A DNA stretch of 64,000 nucleotides from Trebouxia sp. TZW2008 (taxonomy: Eukaryota > Chlorophyta > Trebouxiophyceae > Trebouxiales > Trebouxiaceae). The stretch is taken from positions 124,001 through 188,000 of the forward strand of contig BDIU01000199.1 of the NCBI GenBank assembly GCA_002118135.1, in the 5' to 3' direction. Below the pieces are notes generated by a model, which ran no database searches, was not told the DNA's origin, and saw only the letters and a program-made list of their open reading frames with translations. Positions 51,599 through 62,793 of the stretch are shown piece after piece (the stretch's first letter is position 1; every line of letters begins with the position of its first letter). The translations under genes were made by a program, and so were the position numbers.

Positions 51599-54500
51599 TC
51601 AAGCTGTGCGCATATACAACAGAATATAGGCCTCTCTGGACAAGACATCAGCTTCTGTGACTGGTTTCACCTGTGTGTCGCTGATATAATACCACATACG
51701 TTGTTTTTCCACGCCATTGCTGCCTGCAACATTCATAATCTTCTCCTCAGCATTGCTGCTGTCAGGCAACGCAGCGTGCTCAGACTCTGTCTGATTCTGA
51801 CTGCTTTCAAGCGCTTCTGGGCTCTCATTAGAACTAGCACTATGAGTGTTTGCTGTAGCATTCTGTCCTGCGGTGTCTGTGCTAGAAGGCAGGTTTGTAT
51901 GCACACCATTGGTCTGCTGCGCTGTCTTCACTGCAGCATTTAGTGTTTGGGAATCTTCTGTTGCGCTGCTGTCACTGTTCTCCCAGTCATCAGGTACGGT
52001 GTGCTGGGAAGCCTCGACACCATTGTGGGCTTGAGTGCTAGCATCAGCGTCTGAGCTGGCAGGCTTGCTGGTGTCTTGAGTAGCACCAGCATGATCAGCA
52101 TGACTACCGTCAGTAGCAGCAGATGAAGCTGCAGATCCTGACTTGCTGCTCTCTGACTGTTTCTGTGTGCTGTCGCCTCCGCTCTCTTGTGCAGACGCAC
52201 CTTTGCTGACATGCGTGGCGTCTGGACGTTGTGCAGCCGGCCCATTGGCCTTAACATCTTTGCCCTTGACAGACTCAGCACCTGGAAACGACGCTCTCTG
52301 TGCTTTGCCCTTTCTGGTGCTTTTGCCTGCCAATGCTGACTCTGCACTAGCGGCAGAACTGGTAGCAACAGTGGTAGAACTGACGGCAGCTGAAGGGTTG
52401 AGGATGCCGTGCTTGTGCAGCAGGGATTGCAGGTGAGGGGACTCTGAAACGGTCAAGCCACGCTGAACATAGGCAACGTAGTGACCGCTGCGCATTGTGC
52501 CAATGTGCTCAACCAAGCCTAGCAGGGTATACCTAGCAGTGCTTGTCTGTTGGCCCTGCAGCAGAACGACGGCATCAGCTGCAACTCTTGCACCAGCCAC
52601 GCATGCTATACAGGTTCAGCAAACCCAGCTAGCTACATACTGGAGCAGTCAACTGTCTCCAGCCATCTGGTCCAAGAAACAACAGGGGTAGTACGGTACT
52701 GAAGGTTTGCTAAGCAAAGAAGCAGGGTGTAACCAGTTGAACCATGCTGTGGGACCAAGAGCATAACAAAGAGGCTCAGGTGGCCTGGGCATGTCTGCAG
52801 AATGAGCAGGAGCGTGCCCAAAGTTATGTTGTTTGGTGAAGTCAAAGGTCCAACTTCTGAAGGTTTGCCGTGCAAATATTTGGAATGACATGGTTTTCAG
52901 ACGCTAAACATCACTTATCCTTACCATGGCGCCACGAGCAAGCTGGCCTGGCAAGACAAAATTCGTGCCTCACATTATGTGGCACATTGTATTGGAAAGT
53001 ACAATAGGAGAGTCCAATATTTGTCAAAGAGGGTAATCTCACCTTGGGGTCACAGAAGGGTGTGAGATCTAGGTTCAGTGGAAATGAGACAGCTCCATCA
53101 ATCTTGCTGAGGCGGCCGCGCAGGTCCTGCTGGAAACGCTTCACATGCACCGTCAGCAGTGGCGGGCACCTGCACATGGTGACAGTAATCATTGACAACT
53201 GTTAGCATATATTGCTAGATGTGTGTGGCACAAGTCCTGTCTCGCCAGGCGAGGCCGCCTGCTCAGGGCAATAGGTTGTTGTACAAGCTCTACTCATGAA
53301 TCATATATGCCACGCAAGTGCTGCTGGACACATTTCATATGCACCACCAGCAGTGGCGGGTACCTACGTAGGCCATTGGCTCTATCAAAAGGCCATCTGT
53401 CAAAAGGCCATTGGCTCTGTCAAAAGGCGAAAGGCATGCAACACCCTTTGTAGCATACTTTTGAGAGGAAATGTCACAAGCAAAGGGCATGCAAAACTTA
53501 CTTGTGAATGGAGTAGCCTTTAACAGCTGAGCGCTGGACGTTCACCAAACCCCCTTTCTTAGCAGATCGCTTCTGTTTGCACTGAACAGCTGACTTCTCA
53601 CCGTGCGTGGATGCTGTGCTTCCATTCAACGGTGTTTCTTCAGCTTTGAGGCCATTGAGACTGTCTGTACCTTGTATGTCTGAGGCCAGGCCGTTTGTTC
53701 CATGTCCATTCATAGCCTCCGCATGAAGTTGATCAAAACCATTTTCTGAGGCTGTGTGACTGCTATCTGATTGTCTTTGATCAGGCGCAGAGTCAGTGCT
53801 GTGTTCAGAGGTGTGATTCACAGCAGGAGCAGCAGCTTCTGCTGCCACTTCTTCAATGGCTGCCTCAACAGCCTCTGAAATGACGTCCACAGCCGCAGCT
53901 GCTGTCTGACTTGCAGCTGAATCAGCATCTGCTGTTGCTGATTTGTCATGAAACGTTGTAGAACTGTCACAGATTGTCGCATGGATGCTGTCAGCTTCTG
54001 ATGCGAAGTTGCTCTCAGGCTGGTCAACTGCAGCAGTACGCTGAGCATGGCCTGCCGCAGCTGTGGAAGCACTGCTGGTTGGGTCACCCACAGCTGCGGT
54101 AGAGCTGTCACTGCTGTCAGGTCCTTCAGCTTCAGCAGCTGCACCTGCTTTGCCTGCAGCTGTGCTGGCGCTGCTATCCATGCTGCCCTCAGCTGTGGCA
54201 GAACCACCATCGACAATGCTGCCTGTGTCATAATTTGCCTCATGCATGTTGTCTGCATTTGAAGAAGAAGACTGGGAGCTGAAGTTGTCGTCTAGCGGGA
54301 GGCGACCACGCATTGAGCTCATGAGAGAGCGCAACTCAGGGTTCTCTAGGGCATCAGCAGCCCAGGAAGAAGGTGAAGAGGCCGAGGAGTCTGAAGATGA
54401 AGAAGAGGATCTCCTAGGACAACCCAGTGGCTGGAAGTCAACTTGGCCATCTGTTGGGGGTAGGGATGCGTCTGTGGGGGACGGGTACTCCCACCGCCCT

Positions 54501-57500
54501 GCAACACAACCTCATAGCTTGAGAAGTCTTGCTGAAACAGGTCACACAAAGCTGATTTGTGAGGCCAAGCATAGACTTGCTTTTGCTTGCATGCATCCAT
54601 GCACACAGAAAAGCGTATTTGATATGCAAATGAGCTACACCACATGCGGTGACCTCCAATTTCTGGAGTGCAGACCAGACACAGCATAGTTGGTCACGAC
54701 TCTAACAGCAACAGCAATGATCATTTAGAGTGCTGTGCCTTAGTTTCTGGTTACAATGACTGCATTGGGTACCAACAAAGTTGCCCGTACATCAAATTAT
54801 CAGTGCTTTGAAGCAGCAGCGTTTGACTGATGATGGTCCTTACAGCAGAGTAATTGTTCCCACCTTTTTGTCCATGTTATCAAAAACCTATTTGGGCGGA
54901 ATCACTTTATAAAGAGAACATACTGTACCTTGTCCTTCATGTTGAGGCAGCTGCCCGACAATCCAAGTCTTGAAATTTTTGCCATCCTGAGTTTGGACCC
55001 TCCCTCACCGCAGCCATAAATATGATTCTGCTGATGGCAATAATCATGCAGAGCGGAATACCTTGTCCCTCGTCTTGAGGCAGCTGCCCAAATACAATCC
55101 AATTGTCAGTCCCTTGTGCGTTCTTCTTCACCCTGAGTTTGAGCCCCCCCTCACACCAGGCTCGGGTGCCGTCAAGACCCTTCTGACTCATCAGATCAGC
55201 CGTGCAATCCATTAGTACTTGGGCTTGAGCCAACCGCACTTCTTCCTCATCATCTCCTACCTACTCAAGCAGCAGAATATGCTGTCATGTTGAATTGCCG
55301 GGAATAATTTGGTTTGGGATGTTTGCAGAACCTGCCTGACGGCCATGAGGTACCTGTCATGACAACATTGGTGCAAGTCAGCATGCAGAACTGTCAAGTC
55401 TTGCACAAGTTGCCATTTGAATTTGCATTGCACAGCCAGAGTATCAGTACCAGGCAGACTAGGTTGCTCAGAGACAGCCGTTGGGTGACTGTACATACTT
55501 AGCAAGGCCTTTGAGCCTCACTAGCACGAGGCTTTTTTGTATGTGCGTGTTTGTGAAATGCTGGAGCATCAGGACTCTGGCAAAACCGCATTGATCCTCT
55601 GTCTGTGCAAAGATGTACCAGAGCAGCGTTGCTCCGCTCTGTTGGATTCAGCCTATGAAGCCTTGCACAAGTTGCTATTTGGCTTTGCAGTGCACAGTCA
55701 GCGATTCACTATTGGGGCGCCAGGAGACTGGCAAAACAGCACTGACTTTGTGTCTGTGCAGGAATGTACCACAGCAAGCGTTGCTCTCTTTTGTTGGGCT
55801 CAACCTAGGAAGCCTTGCACAAGTTGCTGTTTGGCTTTGCAGTGCACAGTCACAGAGTCACTGTTTGGGCACCAGGAGACTGGCAAAGCAGCGCTGACCC
55901 TGTGTCTGTGCACAAACACACCAAAGCAACATTTGCTTTAGCTTAATGAACAGAGCCTGTCAAGCTGATGAGGAAAGCATTATCAACCAGCTTCAGCAAG
56001 TTGTCAGGTCAAGGAAGGGCCTTGAGCATCAAACACAACTTCATGTCTGTTCAGTGTGATTGACTCTTGTAAGCAGCTGCAAGCATCAACAAACACTTTC
56101 CGCTGCAAGGGGCTTTTTTGGGACTCGCATAGAGCAGTAGACTTTTGTTGTATCGCAGAGGGCTGCTGTGTAACTGCATTCGGAACTTCTCTGCATGCAG
56201 TTATGAGGCCGACAGGAGGCCAGTCACAAAGTGCATTTGCCTGCACCCGAGCTTAATGTTCTTCTTGACAAATCTGAGGTCTGCCTCAGAATTATGTATG
56301 GAGAAGCTCCCAAATACAATCACACAGGGTGCAGGCAGGTGCAGGTCACAACAAAGGAACAAGTGTAAGGAGGACCTCCTCATACTTGGTACCAGATGAT
56401 GGCGTGCTTGGTGAAGCAGAGCATTGCGCTGGAGTGTAGGTAAGTGCAGCTCTCAAGCAAGGACTTCCTGATACATGGTGCCACACCAGGATGCGTTTGG
56501 TGCAGAGGAGCATTGACCTTGGGCGCAGGCACGTCTGCAGTTGCCAGGTGGCGCACATTGGAGGCCAGCTTCAGGGTGGCTTCCTCATTGTCTTGCGGCT
56601 GAATCTTGATGTGCATCCGGCTGGCTCTGCGGGCGTCTGGGGCTGTTGTCAGCAGCAGAAATGCCCCCCTCATCCTCAAAGGCCTGCAGAACACTCATGC
56701 TTTACAGGGATTTCTTATTTCCTGATTTCTTGTAAGCCGCTTGCACAAATGATGATATTTTGCCGACTATTGCTGTGAGCCCGCAGAGGCATGGACACGG
56801 CATCGAGGGTGGCTGATTATGCAAAGGTGGCAGGGGCCTGAGGGAGCAGGGCTCCTAGGGGCCACAACAACAAATACTGGCCAATTGCAAAGCAGGCGGG
56901 AGATGCCCAAAGAGCAAACAAGTGCACGTCAGGTAACATACACGAAGTCTCTCCTGCCATGATGACAACGCAGCAAAGGGATGAAATCAGTAGAGGAGAA
57001 TCAGGACAGGATACAGGCGCGGAGGGGTGGGCACCTGCAGAAGGGGGGGTCTCCGTGAGAGGTCCTGAAGACCTGGCCCCGCTGCTCACAGCTGCCAGGG
57101 ATGAGAGTTACCACCGGCTCAGCCTCTGCACGTCCCACATAATTTTCATCAGAAATTCTTTCTTGTCGAGTTTGTGTGCTCTGTAATGTCTTCGTTCTAT
57201 ATTTGTTGTAGTTTGCTAGTTTTTATCACTTTCAATGTACAATTTTTACCAGATCTGCCAAGTTGATGAGGACCAGACATGCGCTGAAGCCATCTTCAGC
57301 ATGAGAATATTTGAAACAAGCATTTGCCACAAGACGCAAACAGAAGGCACACGCCTTGAGTGGTGTAAAAGACAGAACGCGCGCAGGGAACAGCTTTGCT
57401 ACTTGTTCAGTCTACTGACGTGTAACATAATGTGCAAGTCCATCCAAGTGATGTACATACTTTTGTTCACTGACAAAGGTCATTGGCAGGAAATCGTGTG

Positions 57501-60500
57501 GTTGCTACAATGATGCACAGAGCATTTCAAAGGAAAAAAGCAACTATGCTAAAAAGTGTGCAAGCTGATGACACCTGAAAAGGAGACAGTGCGGCGTGCT
57601 TGCTTGTCAGGTGTGGCCTCTCCCCCATCAGCCCCTGAAGAGGTCGCGAGGGGCTGCTTGTCTGTCCCCAAGGATGTGCGTCTGAGGTCCCGTCTGGCAC
57701 GCTTCTCTGCAGGGCATTCCCAGGTGATGGTCTCCTGCTGAAAGAAGCCCTGCAGGCAGCCCTGCAGAGTGGCCCCTTCTGATGCCTCTGCCTTCTCATC
57801 TGCACACCACATTGTCAGCTGGAAGTTGGAAAACTGTTCTGCCAAAAGGAGGGCATGGAGGGCATTCTCAGGTGATGGTTTTGTGCTGGAAGAAGCCCTG
57901 CAGGCAGCCCTGCAAGGTGGCCCCTGCTGATGCCTCTGCCTTCTCATCTGCATGCAACTGAAGTTGGAAGACATTTTTGCCAAGAGAAGGGCGTGGAGGG
58001 CATCCACACGTGTCCTATGGAAGACGCCCTACAGGCAGCCCTGCAGAGTGCTCCCCTGTGATGCCTCTGCCTTCTCATCAGCACACACCATTGCCATGCA
58101 GTCAGTCTTGAGAAATGTGGAACAAAAGGCCAAAGGGCATTCGCAGGAAACGCTTTTCTACTGGAAGAAGCCCTGCAGGCAGCCCTGCAGAATGACCCCT
58201 TCTGATGCCTCTGCCTTCTCATCCGCACACATCATTGCCATGCAGTCATGGTTGATGAATGTAGCAAACAGCAGAAGTGTATTCCCAGATGTTGGTCTGC
58301 CGCTGGAAGAAGCCCTGCAGGCAACCCTTCAGAGTGGCCCCGTCTGATGCCTCTGCCTTCTCATCTGCACCTGACATAGCTGGACTCACATGCAAAATAG
58401 CATGGGTGGTTTGGGATTGCTTGTCTGTCCCTGGGGATGTGCGTCTGAGGTTCCTTCTGGCCCGTTTCTCTGCAGGACACTCCCGGGTGATGGATTTTTG
58501 CTGGAAGAAGCCCCGCGGGCAGTCCTGCGGGCAGCCCTGCAGAGTGGCCCCTTGTGATGCCTCTGCCTTCTCATCTGCACCCAACATCGCCAGATACAAA
58601 GGTGATGAAGCGCAGGAGGGTGAAAGGAACCATGCTCCAAAACAAAATGTAGCAAAAGGGGTGGCCATTGTGAGCAAGCTACTTGCAGAGCCCATTATAC
58701 AACCAGTCGCTACAATTGACGTCATGCAGCAGAGAAGTCTTGCAGGCAGCCCAGACTACAACCTGTGCAGATGAGAAGGTAGCCTATGCAAACAGCATTG
58801 ACTGTAAATTCTTTGCACTGAGACATATTGCCCGGCTGATCACAGTTGACAACATGACTTAACCCCATGTTGTTTGCAACGCTGCATCACAGCGCCTGGG
58901 CAGCCTTGCTTTTCTTGTTGATGGGAAGCTTGCATGTTGGCTCTGACCTGATATGTCATCGGACCTGTCAGCGCCAAATTCCACTGTTGCTGCTGCTGGT
59001 CCATCAGCTGCTGCAGTGTCTTCATCAAACAGGCTGCCTATGTTGGTGCAGTCATCACTGTCTTCTGCAGCCTGTAACAAGCATGAAGCCGCATGAATAG
59101 GAGCGCTATGACAGCTGAGGTTTTCTGCTGAGTGTGACACTGGTGCTGCTGATGCACGTGCAGTATCTTCATCAAAGAGGCTGCCTACATTGGTGCAGTC
59201 ATCAGGGTCTTCTGTGACCTGTACAATGCCCCATTGTATGCTTTGTGCAGAAATGCTGCGTCTGCTGAGCCCAGCTGGTGCTGCAGGCAATGATGCTGAC
59301 AAGGGCACACTAAAGCCATGCTGTAAATTGTCAAACACCGTCAAATGGGCAGTGCCAGACACAAGTTGCAATGTAAGCTGAGTGCTGCACTGAAACCAGA
59401 CGGGATGGTTCTGCATTGATCTGAGAGTCATGCTGCTGAGTTACTGACCTGTCCATTGATCCCATTTGTGAGATGAGAAGCAGCTTCAGCATTCCCAATA
59501 AGGCTTTTCATCATTGGCTCAGCTGAACCATCGTTTCTTTCTTCCTCTTCATCGCTAGCATCCAAAATGACCCCATCATTCTGACTCAGAGCATCAGCTT
59601 CCTCATACAGGCTAAGATCTTCTTCTCTGCCATTTTGCTGGTGACTGCTGAAGGGCGATGGCCGTGGACTGCCACGTGGCGACATCTCAGAGCGACAAGT
59701 GTGGAAGGCCTTTTGGAACAGCCCCTCCAAATCATCCTGAGGCTCATGCTTGGGCATGTCTGGTAGCTTGCCTGACAGGCTTTCAAACACTTTGAGCATG
59801 TCACGCTGCTCAGCAGGCTCAGCATGTGCAGTGCTCTTACTGTTAGTATCTTGCTGTTGCGGCAATTTTTGACCAGTCAAGATTATGCATTGCTGCTGCT
59901 TCCCTTCCGCAGTGCCTGACTGCTCTTCTTGCTCATTACGCGCCAGTGACTTGACGTCATGTGGTTCAGGGGAGGCAGAATTGTCTGCGACCGCTTCCTG
60001 CACAGCCTCCAACACAGCTTCTGTGACAGCCTCTGTGACAGCTGCTGTAGCAGCTGGTGGAGCAGCATCTGATACTGGCTGTGTTGCAGGCTTGTCTAAA
60101 GGTGCTGAGGTACTGACTGCAGCTGAGTCTGCTCGTGAGCCAGGGGAGGCGGGCGTGTTATTAGAACCTGCCGCTGATGATGCCTTGGGCTGTCTTTTGC
60201 GTTCTAGCTTCACAGCCTTCCTTTCCTACAAATGAAGCAAAGCACACAACTGAAGACAACGCATGAGGCTTTTATCAAAAATGGACTAGCAAGAACTTCT
60301 GTGTGACTCAAGATGATCAGGCTCAACGCAGCAAAGCGCTGCTGGTTTCTCAAGCAACTCTTCACGCAGTCAAGGATGGTGTCCAGACTTCAACATCAAG
60401 TAGACAGTTCTTGCCCAGATCTCTCCTGTTTGACTTTGTTTGCATGTACTGGAAGGGAAGCAGCTGGTCACCTCTTTGAGCAGCTTCTTCTTCTGCTTGG

Positions 60501-62793
60501 CAGACAGTCTCCTCTCATCGCCATGATTTACACCATCCAGCTCTCCCTTCAGACCTTTCTTACCCTTGAGACCCTTTTGCCCTCTCCTGCTGCACAAAGC
60601 TCTGCCGTCAGAAGATTTGAAAATGGTCCAACGCTTTGACTCATCAGCTGGTATTATGCAAAGCAGTTAGTGATGGACAGCACTGCCTTGTGCATCAGTA
60701 AGTTGTGAGCTACAGTGCAGTGGTACAATACTGTTAACTGTGTTCGTCATGTTGTTCTTGCAAGGAGACATGCACTCGGGGGCACAAGAACAGCAGTCCA
60801 GCAGGCAGAGAGGGCCTGTGTGCGAGCTAGGACGGCAATCGTGGCAAGCTTGCAGTTGCCACTACAGACAGGTGACATGCAATCCAGCAACCAAACATCC
60901 GGTCACATTGAAAACTTTGTGCACAGGCAAAAGACATTTTGTGCGTAATGACCAGTGGCGTCTGTGGTGTGTGGCGATACCTTTCTCGGCCAGTCTCTGA
61001 GTCTGCCGCACTGCTAGAAGGGATGGGCAATGACAAGTCCATAAAGGGTTCCAGAGTCACGCTGGTGTAGTCACAGGCTTCACAAGCCACTTGGGATGAC
61101 AGCTGACCCCCAAACACTTCAGACAGAAAGCCCTGGGGGGCAGCAGCTGGATTGGCAGAACCATTTGACACCTGCTCCTCTTCCTCTTCCTAAATTCCCA
61201 GCCACATCATCAGCCAAACGTCAAGGGTCAGGCAGCTTGCTGCATCGTGGAATTGCATTCTGCATGAAGCTCAGCATTCACAGTCCTGATGCTTCGGAAG
61301 CATAAGCTCAACAACTACCTGAAGACAAACTGCGCTGCAATGCAACTCACCGCACAACCTGTAAGGGGACAGCCCCTCCTTTGCATTGCACAAACAGACA
61401 AGGACTGCACGGTAGCACACCTCTGGTGACATGTGTTTGAGCTTGGCTGCAATGGCTTTGGCTTCTTCAGATTGCAGCCCATCCAGCAGCACACGCAGCA
61501 GCTCATGACTGTCCTGCTGTTGGAAGCCCTGCAACATATGCTCTACTTGTCATCAAAGCACACTATGTCACAAGTCATCAGCAGCTTTGACAGCGGCACT
61601 GGGTCTGTTTTGCTTCAACACAGTGAGGGTGACGTGTGGTCAGCAGGTATTGAAGCAGGAATGGCTTGACTGTGCACAAACCACACAATGCAGGCCTGAG
61701 CTATGCATCAGGTCAAGACAATAGGTGATACTGTGCGTGTGGAACAGTCCAGTACTGGTGACTCGTGCATGCATAACAACATGACAACTGGCTGTGCTTG
61801 TGAACACGTGGAGCAGCAGAGCACCGTGAAGTGGCAGGCTATCACCTTGAAGTGCGGAGCCACTTTGCACACTGCAGAAAGTAGCCTCTGTGGGGCATAA
61901 GAGCCTTTCTGCTTCTGCTTCTTGGCTTTGCTGGGTTTGTCACTCGCTCCCTTCTTGTCAACTGCTGGCTGCTCTTGATCTGAAAGCGAAAGTATTTGTT
62001 GTACACTGTTGTGACTCAGTAGTATACTTGCCATGGCCGTGCTGATTGACCTGTCTCTAGATTTGTGCTCATGTAGCAAGCTGAGTGGCAAGCTAAGTGG
62101 CAAGCTAAGCAGCAAGCTAAGCAGAAAGCTTCTGTGTATGCTCTACTGCAGAGACTTGCAGACTGTGCAGCAGCCATCAGTTGCATCACGTGACAGCAAC
62201 AGGTTGCTGCTGTGCATCACAACATTTGCCAACTGCATGACAACAGCAAGTTGGTACCATGCATAAAAGGACCTGCTAGATGCGTGACAGCAATGGCTTG
62301 TTGCTGTGTAGAAGCTTACCAAGCTGGACCTGATCAAAGACCTCTTGCAAAGCACCTCCCAGAGGTCCTTGATGTAATTTGACATTGGGCTGAGCAAAGA
62401 ATTGTTGCAAGGGAGGGCTAGCCACAAGCACCTGCAGCAGGTGGCGTCGTCTAGCATATGTAATCTTCAGTTGCTGTTGGACACCATCTGCCATCAAGTT
62501 AGTGGTGAACAGATGAACTTAGCACAAGCGCTGGAAGGCATCAAGATCATTGATGTTTACAGCAGCTCTAGCATAGTTACCTGCAAAACAGAGTTGAAAA
62601 AGCAAGTATTGCCAAGATTGGTGAACCCCATCACTTTCGTGTCGGTGATTGAAGCTTGGGTGACTGGAGCTTCAATCCCCGCGGGTGCTGCTGTCTTGTC
62701 GTGCTTCAAACGGCTTGACGCCGCGGGCTCGACACCACTCTTGCTGCGCTTGACCGGAGCAGCTTTGACTTTGCCTTTCTTCCCTTTCGCCAT
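51599..62793 (-). CDS. Ubiquitin-specific protease, UBP1/UBP2 (USP16/45)-like
   Basis: The enzyme removes ubiquitin with a Cys-His catalytic domain. Supported exons (minus): 62793-62581, 62431-62320, 61979-61846, 61528-61421, 61189-60981, 60589-60472, 60225-59449, 59071-58948, 57799-57575, 57125-57035, 56683-56518, 55256-55062, 54345-53502, 53169-53043 and 52555-51599. That gives at least 1466 residues. Catalytic Cys64 lies in GFTNLGNTCFFNSVLQ. GFQQQDSHELLRVLLDGL is the family's QQD box, then FGGQLSSQVACEACDYTS with EPFMDLSLP. LLTVHVKRFQQDLRGRLSKI, GTMRSGHYVAYVQRG (His) and WYYISDTQV (Asp) complete the site. Long Ser/Ala/Asp-rich acidic inserts occupy the middle, and about 220 residues separate the His from the final Asp segment. 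One exon is missing between 56518 and 55256, because phases disagree there (0 versus 1). The segment that normally holds the second zinc Cys pair reads TWECPAEKR, so zinc binding may be incomplete. Echoes flank exons 8, 9, 12 and 14. Confidence 0.93.
52603..52660. mobile_element. Single arm of MITE-like family 2 in the last USP intron
   Basis: GCATGCTATACAGGTTCAGC through CTGGAGCAGTCAACTGTCTC matches the family 2 arms, slightly more diverged than the other solo arms. It lies about 50 bp upstream of the last-exon acceptor. Confidence 0.7.
53300..53372 (-). repeat. Acceptor-side echo of USP exon 14
   Basis: AAGTGCTGCTGGACACATTT, then CATATGCACCACCAGCAGTG and GCGGGTACCT, copies 53121-53171 (GGTCCTGCTGGAAACGCTTC, then CAGCAGTGGCGGGCACCTGC). 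It lies upstream of the exon on the minus strand. Confidence 0.85.
53379..53432. repeat. Short tandem repeat in USP intron 13
   Basis: TCTATCAAAAGGCCATC, TGTCAAAAGGCCATTGGC and CTGTCAAAAGGCGAAAGGC are three imperfect direct copies of a 17-28 bp unit based on GTCAAAAGGCCATTGGCTCT. Confidence 0.75.
54906..55012 (-). repeat. Donor-side echo of USP exon 12, joined to a family 1 MITE end
   Basis: On the minus strand, GGGTCCAAACTCAGGATGGC, CTTGGATTGTCGGGCAGCTG and CCTCAACATGAAGGACAAG repeat the end of exon 12 (GGCTCAAACTCAGGGTGAAG, then TTGGATTGTATTTGGGCAGC). The echo's donor is immediately followed by GTACAGTATGTTCTCTTTAT, which matches the terminal repeat of MITE family 1 (GTACAGTAACTTCTCTTTAT in copy 4). 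Confidence 0.8.
55400..55935. repeat. 151-bp tandem repeat in a USP intron
   Basis: Two and a half units spaced 151 bp apart are marked by AGGACTCTGG or AGGAGACTGG at 55571, 55722 and 55873, and by CTTGCACAAGTTGC at 55657 and 55807. A more diverged unit lies at 55403-55465. By analogy with the other arrays this may surround the junction of the exon missing from the USP model. Confidence 0.88.
57850..58605 (-). repeat. Acceptor-side echo array of USP exon 9 (five copies)
   Basis: Exon 9 (57799-57575) begins ATGAGAAGGCAGAGGCATCA and continues with GGCTGCCTGCAGGGCTTCTT. Upstream copies of acceptor plus exon start lie at about 57950-57850, 58078-58005, 58220-58130, 58367-58275 and 58590-58400. 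The farthest is long and also keeps the exon's later part (GCACATCCCCAGGGACAGAC). All are in direct orientation; several have frameshifts. The copy nearest the next exon is the only one that joins the gene in phase. Confidence 0.93.
59155..59222 (-). repeat. Acceptor-side echo of USP exon 8
   Basis: On the minus strand, ACAGAAGACCCTGATGACTG, CACCAATGTAGGCAGCCTCT and TTGATGAAGATACTGCA repeat the first 60 bases of exon 8 at 59071-59010 (GCAGAAGACAGTGATGACTG, CACCAACATAGGCAGCCTGT). The frame is intact in both, so inclusion of both as exons cannot be excluded. Confidence 0.85.
62077..62131. repeat. 12-bp tandem repeat in a USP intron
   Basis: Four and a half units of AAGCTGAGTGGC / AAGCTAAGCAGC. 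Plus-strand translation gives a false SGKLSGKL repeat; the position is inside intron 2 of the protease. Confidence 0.92.

Noticed and set aside
54346..54530. Acidic plus-strand frame (EEGEEAEESEDEEED)
   Set aside because: On the minus strand the same bases are the polypyrimidine tract before the USP acceptor at 54346, which explains the composition.
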